From assembly GCA_945957495.1 (NCBI GenBank), contig CAMFLG010000019.1, positions 1 to 16,408 on the forward strand: 16,408 bases of DNA, written 5' to 3'. The notes beneath the pieces are model-generated. The model made no database searches, was not told where the DNA came from, and saw only the letters and a list, made by a program, of their open reading frames with translations. The number at the start of each line of letters is the position of its first letter. Position 1 is the first letter of the stretch. Position numbers and translations under genes: made by a program. Below are positions 8,019 through 13,587 of this stretch, in pieces. Source of the stretch: an uncultured Pseudorhodobacter sp. (GTDB taxonomy: Bacteria > Pseudomonadota > Alphaproteobacteria > Rhodobacterales > Rhodobacteraceae).

Positions 8019-8030
8019 CTGCAAGTGCAG
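8019..8030. promoter_or_regulatory. CTGC-N4-GCAG palindrome, possible PhaR-type operator
   Basis: The 12-base sequence CTGCAAGTGCAG lies 40-51 bases upstream of the carbonic anhydrase start, in the divergent region. It fits the CTGC-N(3-4)-GCAG consensus that I recall for PhaR, the polyhydroxyalkanoate regulator of Rhodobacter sphaeroides and Paracoccus. A motif this short occurs by chance in GC-rich DNA, so this is only a candidate. Confidence 0.3.
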
Positions 8031-8041
8031 CATAGTAAAGG

Positions 8042-8057
8042 GTCAGAGACATCTGAC
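8042..8057 (+). promoter_or_regulatory. perfect inverted repeat abutting the carbonic anhydrase ribosome site
   Basis: GTCAGA (8042-8047) and TCTGAC (8052-8057) form a perfect 6-bp stem with loop GACA. The ribosome site AGGA (8058-8061) begins at the next base, and the ATG is at 8070. As DNA this could be an operator; as RNA it could affect ribosome access. Confidence 0.4.
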
Positions 8058-8069
8058 AGGACGCTGACC

Positions 8070-8717
8070 ATGAGCCATGCCCGCCTGCTTCCCGCCTATC
8101 TTGTCCAGCGCTTCCACGGCTGGAGGGCGACAACCTATCAAGACAACAAAGCCTGGTTCCGCCGCCTTGCCGAAAGCGGGCAGCATCCGCGCGCGATGGT
8201 GATTTCGTGCTGTGACAGCCGGGTGCATGTGACCTCGATCTTTGGCGCGGATGAGGGGGAGTTCTTTATCCACCGCAACATCGCCGGTCTGGTTCCCCCC
8301 TACAACCCCGACGGGGAAAGGCACGGCACGTCGGCGGCGGTGGAGTATGCAGTCACGTCGCTGGGGGTGGCGCATATTGTTGTGCTAGGCCATTCCAGTT
8401 GCGGCGGGGTGAAGGGGTGCCATGACATGTGCTCTGGCCACGCACCTGAACTGCTGGAAAAGACCAGCTTTGTCGGGCGCTGGATGGATATTCTGCGCCC
8501 TGGCTATGAGCGTATCGAAGGCCTGCCGCAGACCGAACGCCTGCCTGCGCTGGAAAAGCAGGCGGTGATCGTCAGTCTGGAAAACCTGATGAGTTTCCCA
8601 TTCGTCAAGGCGGCGGTCGAGGATGAACGCCTGACGCTGCACGGGCTGTGGACCAACACCGGCGAAGGTGGGCTGGAACAGCTGGACCCGGCGACGGACA
8701 GCTTTGTTCCGGTCTGA
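8070..8717 (+). CDS. beta-class carbonic anhydrase
   Basis: The 215-residue zinc enzyme interconverts CO2 and bicarbonate in the cytoplasm. The zinc ligands are C47 in SCCDSR, H108 in LGHSSCGG and C111. The D49-R51 dyad is present, and RNIAG plus the HGTSAAVEYAV helix (85-95) are typical of plant-type (beta) enzymes. The ATG at 8070 gives normal family length and has AGGA at 8058-8061, eight bases upstream; an open frame extends further 5' but is not coding-like. It lies about 100 bases before accD on the same strand. Since acetyl-CoA carboxylase consumes bicarbonate, a link to fatty acid synthesis is plausible but inferred. A palindrome and a CTGC-N4-GCAG motif lie in its upstream region. 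Confidence 0.95.
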   Translation: MSHARLLPAYLVQRFHGWRATTYQDNKAWFRRLAESGQHPRAMVISCCDSRVHVTSIFGADEGEFFIHRNIAGLVPPYNPDGERHGTSAAVEYAVTSLGVAHIVVLGHSSCGGVKGCHDMCSGHAPELLEKTSFVGRWMDILRPGYERIEGLPQTERLPALEKQAVIVSLENLMSFPFVKAAVEDERLTLHGLWTNTGEGGLEQLDPATDSFVPV

Positions 8718-8752
8718 TCCCGGCAGAAGGCCGCAGCTTTCCGCCTGCCAGA

Positions 8753-8780
8753 TTGCAATTCGTCGCCCTTGGCCTTAGAT
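8753..8780 (+). promoter_or_regulatory. weak candidate housekeeping promoter for accD-folC
   Basis: TTGCAA (8753-8758) and TTAGAT (8775-8780), separated by 16 bases, lie about 40 bases before the accD start. They match the housekeeping -35 and -10 consensus at only 4 of 6 and 3 of 6 positions. accD could equally be read through from the carbonic anhydrase gene, since I see no terminator in 8718-8818. Confidence 0.2.
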
Positions 8781-8818
8781 GCAAGGACAACCGCCGCGAC
8801 CATAGGGCCAGCACGCGC

Positions 8819-9748
8819 ATGAACTGGATTTCGAACTACGTCCGCCCCAAGATCAACTCGCTGTTTTCGCGGCGGGAGGTTCCCGAGAATCTTTGGACCA
8901 AATGCCCCGAATGCGGCACAATGCTGTTTCACCGCGAACTGGCGGCGAATCTGAACGTCTGCACCTCTTGCGATCACCACATGGCGATCACGCCGCGCGA
9001 CCGCTTTACCGGGCTGTTTGACGGCGGGATCTTTGTGGAGGTGAAGGTCAAGGAACCCATCGCCGACCCGCTGCATTTCCGCGATCAGAAGAAATATCCC
9101 GACCGGCTGCGCGCGGCGCAGAAGGCCACGGGCGAGCGTGATGCGATGCTGGTGGTGGAAGGCGAGATCGGTCGCACCGGGGTTGTGGTGGCGGCGCAGG
9201 ACTTTGCCTTCATGGGGGGGTCGATGTCGATGTATGTCGGCAATGCGATCATCGCGGGCGCACAGCGCGCAATCGAGACGAAGCGGCCCTTCGTGCTGTT
9301 TTCCGCCGCAGGTGGGGCGCGGATGCAAGAGGGTATTCTGGGCCTGATGCAGATGCCGCGCACGACCGTGGCGGTGCAGATGCTGAAAGAGGCGGGGCTG
9401 CCCTATGTGGTGGTGCTGACGCATCCGACGACCGGGGGCGTAACGGCCTCTTACGCGATGCTGGGCGATGTGCAGATTGCCGAACCGAATGCGCTGATCG
9501 GTTTTGCGGGCGCCCGGGTGATCGAACAGACGATCCGCGAAAAGCTGCCCGAAGGGTTCCAGCGCGCCGAATATCTGCTGGATCACGGCATGTTGGACCG
9601 GGTGACGCATCGCAAGAACATGCGCGATGAGTTGATCACGATTCTGCGGATGCTGACCAACCTGCCACCCGCCATCAAGGGCGAATTGCCCGCGCCCGGC
9701 GTGATTGCCGAAGCGGTGGTGGAGCCTGCCGTCGAGAGCAAAGCGTGA
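8819..9748 (+). CDS. accD: acetyl-CoA carboxylase carboxyltransferase subunit beta
   Basis: AccD, with AccA, transfers the carboxyl group from biotin to acetyl-CoA to form malonyl-CoA, the first committed step of fatty acid synthesis. The 309-residue protein begins with a four-cysteine zinc ribbon (C29, C32, C48, C51; spacing CX2C-X15-CX2C). The crotonase-fold carboxyltransferase domain follows, with MGGSM (132-136), SAAGGARMQEG (162-172), TTGGVTASYA (204-213) and GFAGARVIEQT (228-238). The ATG at 8819 begins MNWISNYVRPKI, a typical AccD start; the nearest ribosome-site-like AGGG (8804-8807) is 11 bases away. The end overlaps folC by four bases (GTGA), which points to coupled translation. The accD-folC pair is common in proteobacteria. 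Confidence 0.98.
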   Translation: MNWISNYVRPKINSLFSRREVPENLWTKCPECGTMLFHRELAANLNVCTSCDHHMAITPRDRFTGLFDGGIFVEVKVKEPIADPLHFRDQKKYPDRLRAAQKATGERDAMLVVEGEIGRTGVVVAAQDFAFMGGSMSMYVGNAIIAGAQRAIETKRPFVLFSAAGGARMQEGILGLMQMPRTTVAVQMLKEAGLPYVVVLTHPTTGGVTASYAMLGDVQIAEPNALIGFAGARVIEQTIREKLPEGFQRAEYLLDHGMLDRVTHRKNMRDELITILRMLTNLPPAIKGELPAPGVIAEAVVEPAVESKA

Positions 9749-11016
9749 GCACAGGGTCCGACGCCGTTCTGGAACGGATGATGACGCTGCATCCGAAGGT
9801 GATCGACCTGACGATGGATCGGGTCGAGCGGCTGTTGGCGGCCCTGGGCCATCCAGAGCGGCGGTTGCCGCCGGTGATCCATATTGCGGGCACCAATGGC
9901 AAGGGCAGCACGCAGGCGATGATTCGCGCCGGGCTGGAGGCAGAGGGTGCCTTGGTGCATGCCTATACCTCGCCGCATCTGGCCCGGTTTCACGAACGCA
10001 TCCGGCTGGCGGGTGAGTTGATTTCGGAACCCGCGCTGACGGCATTGCTGGATGAATGCGTGGTGGCGAACGGACCCGAGGCAATCACGTTTTTCGAGAT
10101 CACCACCTGCGCGGCCTTTCTGGCCTTTGCGCGCGTGCCTGCGGACTACACCTTGCTGGAGGTGGGTCTGGGCGGGCGGCTGGATGCGACGAATGTGGTG
10201 GAAAAACCCGCATTGACCATCATTACGCCCGTGTCCATCGACCATCAGCAATATCTGGGCGAGACTTTGCCCGAGATTGCCGGGGAAAAGGCCGGGATCA
10301 TCAAGCGCGGCGTGCCGGTGATCGTGGGGCCGCAGGAATTGTCGGGGCTTGAGGTGATCGAGGCGCGCGCGGCGCGGCTGGGGGCGCCGGTTCTGGCCTA
10401 TGGCCAGCATTGGCACGTCTGGGAAGAGGCCGGGCGGCTGGTGTTTCAGGATGAAAACGGGCTGCTGGACCTGCCCTTGCCGAACCTGCCGGGGCCATTT
10501 CAGGTGCAGAACGCCGGGGCGGCGCTGGCCGCGTTGCGCGCCTTGGGCAAGGGCGAGGCGGCCTGTGCAGCAGCGGTGACGCGGGCCTTTTGGCCGGCGC
10601 GGATGCAGCGGCTGCGGGTGGGGCCATTGGTGGCCTTGGCCCCGCAGGTGGAGTTGTGGCTGGATGGCGGGCACAACCCGGCGGGCGGGGCGGCGGTGGC
10701 GGCAACGCTGGCGCGGATGCCAGAGCGTGAGACGCATCTGATCTGCGGCATGCTGAACACCAAGGATGTGCGCGGCTATATGCAACCGCTGGCGCCGCAT
10801 GTCACGCGACTGCATGCGGTGTCGATTCCCGGCGAGGCGAACACCCTGCCCGCCGAGGTGACGGCGAAGGCCGCGCAATCGGCGGGGATGGACGCGGTGA
10901 CGGCAGGCTCGGTTGCCGAGGCGCTGGCCACGATTGCGGCGGCCAACGCGCAGGCGCGGGTGTTGATCTGCGGGTCGCTGTATCTGGCAGGCGGCGTGCT
11001 GCGCGAAAACGGCTGA
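9745..11016 (+). CDS. folC: bifunctional folylpolyglutamate/dihydrofolate synthase
   Basis: FolC uses ATP to join glutamate to dihydropteroate (making dihydrofolate) and to lengthen the polyglutamate tail of folates in the cytoplasm. The 423-residue protein has the P-loop GTNGKGS (49-55), YTSPHL (74-79), FHERI (82-86), the Mur-ligase-type block LEVGLGGRLDATN (138-150), SIDHQQYLG (164-172) with the carbamate-region EIAGEKAGI (177-185), and LDGGHNPAG (306-314) in the C-terminal domain. It starts with GTG at 9745, and the GTGA also contains the accD stop, so its translation probably depends on ribosomes finishing accD. It is followed at 15 bases by repeat copy C, the likely transcript end. Whether dihydrofolate synthase activity is retained cannot be shown from sequence, but the length suits the bifunctional form. 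Confidence 0.97.
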   Translation: MSTGSDAVLERMMTLHPKVIDLTMDRVERLLAALGHPERRLPPVIHIAGTNGKGSTQAMIRAGLEAEGALVHAYTSPHLARFHERIRLAGELISEPALTALLDECVVANGPEAITFFEITTCAAFLAFARVPADYTLLEVGLGGRLDATNVVEKPALTIITPVSIDHQQYLGETLPEIAGEKAGIIKRGVPVIVGPQELSGLEVIEARAARLGAPVLAYGQHWHVWEEAGRLVFQDENGLLDLPLPNLPGPFQVQNAGAALAALRALGKGEAACAAAVTRAFWPARMQRLRVGPLVALAPQVELWLDGGHNPAGGAAVAATLARMPERETHLICGMLNTKDVRGYMQPLAPHVTRLHAVSIPGEANTLPAEVTAKAAQSAGMDAVTAGSVAEALATIAAANAQARVLICGSLYLAGGVLRENG

Positions 11017-11030
11017 GGTTGGGCGCGCGT

Positions 11031-11124
11031 GGGGGGCTGTCTGCCCCCCGTCCATTGGCCATGCCAATGGCCCCCCCCCGAGAGTATTTCAGCCAGTATG
11101 AAAGCAGATTTTAGATAAGTTTTA
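11031..11124 (+). repeat. intergenic palindromic repeat, copy C
   Basis: GGGGGG-CTGTCTG-CCCCCC (11031-11049) is followed by an 8-bp inner hairpin, CCATTGGC (11052-11059) with GCCAATGG (11063-11070). A run of nine C and the 45-base tail (11080-11124) follow, the tail being 44/45 identical to copy A. The G-run and the last C-run could also enclose the inner hairpin. It begins 14 bases after the folC stop and lies before a gene on the same strand. Together with copies A and B it is always found just after a plus-strand gene and in the same orientation. Bases 11125-11216 hold no gene; the M23 promoter should lie there, but I cannot pick one. Confidence 0.87.
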
Positions 11125-11216
11125 TGGATTGATCCGGCGATTGCCCGGCTGTTCAGGGCGCTGCGAACGCGGTAGGCTCTGCCCCAATCGTCATCGGGGC
11201 GCGGGCGGGCGAAGGC

Positions 11217-13493
11217 ATGGAGATCGACCCACGGTTCAAACAGGCGCGGGCGCGGTCGGCGCAGCGGCGCAGGAATGCCTGGGCCGTGCCTTTGGTGATC
11301 TGGGGCGGGGGATTTGCCGCGCTGGCGGTCGTGGTGGCGGCGCTGTTCTTTGGCGGGGTGCTGCGCTTTGGTGCGCCGAAGGCCCCGGAAGAGACGGCAG
11401 AGGCGCCCGAGGCCGCCGGATCGGCCTATGTTTCGGCCTTTGTCGATCTGGCGGGCGATCCGATGCGGTTGCGCTTTGATGTCGGCGCTGCAGAAAAGAC
11501 CAAGCCGATCCTGCGCCCGATTGAGATTCCGGCAGGGCGGGCGGGCAATGAACTGTCGGTGCTGTCGGATGATCTGATCACCGGGGAAGAGGCGCTGATC
11601 ACCACGATTCCGTCCAGCCGCGAGGATTTCGCCTATTTTCAGGCGCAAAAGACGCTGCCATCGCAGGCGCCGAAACCACAGCAGATGGTGCCTGCCACCA
11701 CCCAGGGCGAGACCGTCGTGGTGGAGGGCGACGAGGCGGGATGGGGCGACAACGTTGAGGGTCAGGCGGCGGGGCCAGTGACCTATGTGAAAACGGTGAT
11801 CGAGGACACCACCAGCGTGAACCTGATCCTGCCCGAGGCGCAGCGCGCGCAGCCCTATCAGGACACTTTCCTGCGGCTGAAAGACACCACCAACCTGACC
11901 GAGTTGATGACCGAGGCCGGGATGAACGACGCGGCGGCGGCGCGGTTTTCCGCCGGGGCGGCCATTCTGATTCCAGAATTCGCCAGTCTGAAGGACGGCT
12001 ATATTCTGGCGATGCGCGCGGCCAATCGCAGCGGCATGATGGTGCCGGTGCAAGCCTCGCTTTACACCAAGGACACCTATTTCGGTTCGGTCGCGCTGAG
12101 CGATGCGGGCAAGGTTGTGACCTCTGCCGACCCTTGGGTGGAGGAGGATCTGTTCAGCTATGCCGGGGACAAGGTGGCGGCGGATGCCGATGTCAGCCGC
12201 AAATACCGGATGCTGGATGCGTTCTATTCGGCGGCGATCCGCAATGGCGTGCCCTCGGCGGTGGTGGCGGAAACCATTGTGATGATGAGCCAGGCCTTTG
12301 ATATGGAGAGCTTTGCCGCACCCGGCGACAAGATGACCCTGATCTATTCAAAAGAGCCGGGCAGCGATGGGCCGGGGCCGGGCCAGGTGCTGTACGCCTC
12401 GATCAAGGGCGAAGGCAAGGTGATGGAGTGCAACGTCTACAAGATGCCCAACACCGAGGATTACGCCTGTTTCGGCCCGGGGGGCAGCAACGGTGGTGGC
12501 GGCGGCGGGGGCGGGGTGCGGCTGCGCGCGGGGTTTGTGACGCCGACGCAAGGCGTGCTGACATCGCGCTTTGGGCCAAGGATGCACCCGATCCTGAAGG
12601 TGGTGAAGGTGCATAACGGCACCGATTGGGCGGCGCCGGTGGGCACGCCGATCGTGGCGGCCTTTGCGGGCACCATCCTGTTTGAGGGCGATGGCGGCAC
12701 CTATGGCAATCTGATCAAGATCAGCCATCCCGGCGGGATCGAGACGCGCTATGCCCATATGAGCGCCTTTGCCGATGGGGTTAAGCAGGGTGACAGTGTC
12801 ACAGCTGGGGAGTTGATTGGCTATATCGGCACGACCGGGCGATCCACCGGGCCGCATCTGCACTTTGAATTCTACGAAAACGGCGTGGCCGAGGATCCGC
12901 TGACGGGCGATGATGCTGCGGTGGCGGATGGCGGCGGATCGGCGGTGGAGGTGCTGGTTGATCAGATCATCCGGGTGGAATCGGGCGGCAAGGCCGATGC
13001 GGCCAACCCCAATTCCACCGCCGTTGGCCTTGGGCAGTTTGTCGAAGGCACCTGGATCATGATGATGAACAAGTATCGGCCCGACCTTGCCTCGACCATG
13101 GATCGGGCGGCCTTGCTGGCGCTGCGCACCGATCCGACACTAAGCCGCGAGATGGTGACGGCGCTGGCGCGCGAGGGCGAATCCTATCTGCGGGCGCGCG
13201 GGCATGAGATTACGGCGGGGCGGCTGTATCTGTGCCATTTCCTGGGGGCGGAGGGGGCCAACAAGGCGCTGAATGCCACCGATGACCAGATGGTGATTGA
13301 TGTGATGGGTGCCTCGGTGGTGTCGGCCAACAGCTTTCTGGTGGGCAAGACCATTGGCGATCTGAAGCAATGGGCGGAAAACAAGATGAATTCCAAGGGC
13401 GGCGGCAGCCTGCCCGCCGTGGCCGCCACCCCGCCCGAGGTTCTGGCCTATCAGAAGATCATCGCGGGGATATTGGCGTCTTTGCCGACTTGA
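11217..13493 (+). CDS. membrane-anchored M23 endopeptidase fused to a lytic-transglycosylase-like domain
   Basis: The 758-residue envelope protein probably cuts both peptide cross-links and glycan strands. Residues 1-22 are basic and 23-47 form one membrane helix, placing the rest in the periplasm. Residues 100-200 look linker-like. Residues 330-420 resemble the regulatory N-domain of MepM/ShyA-type M23 enzymes (LDAFYSAAIRNGVPSAVV, then APGDKMTLIY). A glycine-rich linker lies at 422-433. The M23 domain has all its residues: H466 and D470 in HNGTD, H514 in RYAHM, and H547 and H549 in GPHLHFE. Residues 580-700 resemble an SLT-type transglycosylase, with E588 in RVESGG, GLGQF (604-608) and YLCHFLGAEGA (671-681). 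C405 and C418 might pair. The ribosome site is poor (GAAGG directly before ATG). It is convergent with clpV, so a T6SS role is possible but unproven; a housekeeping wall role is the alternative. Confidence 0.88.
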   Translation: MEIDPRFKQARARSAQRRRNAWAVPLVIWGGGFAALAVVVAALFFGGVLRFGAPKAPEETAEAPEAAGSAYVSAFVDLAGDPMRLRFDVGAAEKTKPILRPIEIPAGRAGNELSVLSDDLITGEEALITTIPSSREDFAYFQAQKTLPSQAPKPQQMVPATTQGETVVVEGDEAGWGDNVEGQAAGPVTYVKTVIEDTTSVNLILPEAQRAQPYQDTFLRLKDTTNLTELMTEAGMNDAAAARFSAGAAILIPEFASLKDGYILAMRAANRSGMMVPVQASLYTKDTYFGSVALSDAGKVVTSADPWVEEDLFSYAGDKVAADADVSRKYRMLDAFYSAAIRNGVPSAVVAETIVMMSQAFDMESFAAPGDKMTLIYSKEPGSDGPGPGQVLYASIKGEGKVMECNVYKMPNTEDYACFGPGGSNGGGGGGGGVRLRAGFVTPTQGVLTSRFGPRMHPILKVVKVHNGTDWAAPVGTPIVAAFAGTILFEGDGGTYGNLIKISHPGGIETRYAHMSAFADGVKQGDSVTAGELIGYIGTTGRSTGPHLHFEFYENGVAEDPLTGDDAAVADGGGSAVEVLVDQIIRVESGGKADAANPNSTAVGLGQFVEGTWIMMMNKYRPDLASTMDRAALLALRTDPTLSREMVTALAREGESYLRARGHEITAGRLYLCHFLGAEGANKALNATDDQMVIDVMGASVVSANSFLVGKTIGDLKQWAENKMNSKGGGSLPAVAATPPEVLAYQKIIAGILASLPT

Positions 13494-13508
13494 GTGGCCA
13501 AAGGAAAA

Positions 13509-13577
13509 GGTGCGTGAGATCACGCACCCTACCGCAGGCTTTCAGGGGATTGGGTAGGGTGCGTGATGTCACGCACC
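13509..13577. repeat. inverted REP pair (BIME-like) between convergent genes
   Basis: Two 25-base arms (13509-13533 and 13553-13577) are inverted copies of each other with one mismatch in 25, separated by 19 bases. Each arm holds its own palindrome: GGTGCGTGA-GA-TCACGCACC in the left and GGTGCGTGA-TG-TCACGCACC in the right. Each carries a GTAG-like foot (CTACC / GGTAG) pointing inward. This is the layout of paired repetitive extragenic palindromes. It fills the gap between the M23 gene and clpV, both ending here, and could stop transcription from both sides. Confidence 0.82.
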
Positions 13578-13587
13578 CCGGCCCTGT

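Noticed and set aside
11181..11200. Riboswitch or operator from the GCCCC...GGGGC inverted repeat before the M23 gene
   Set aside because: The stem is only five perfect base pairs followed by a mismatch, which is common by chance in DNA this GC-rich, and no known riboswitch motif is seen.
8504..12053. Long minus-strand open frames opposite the carbonic anhydrase, accD, folC and M23 genes (8504-10084, 9583-11067, 10776-12053)
   Set aside because: They overlap well-supported genes with complete motifs and show antisense-type composition rich in Arg, His, Pro and Gln. Some also read through repeat copy C.
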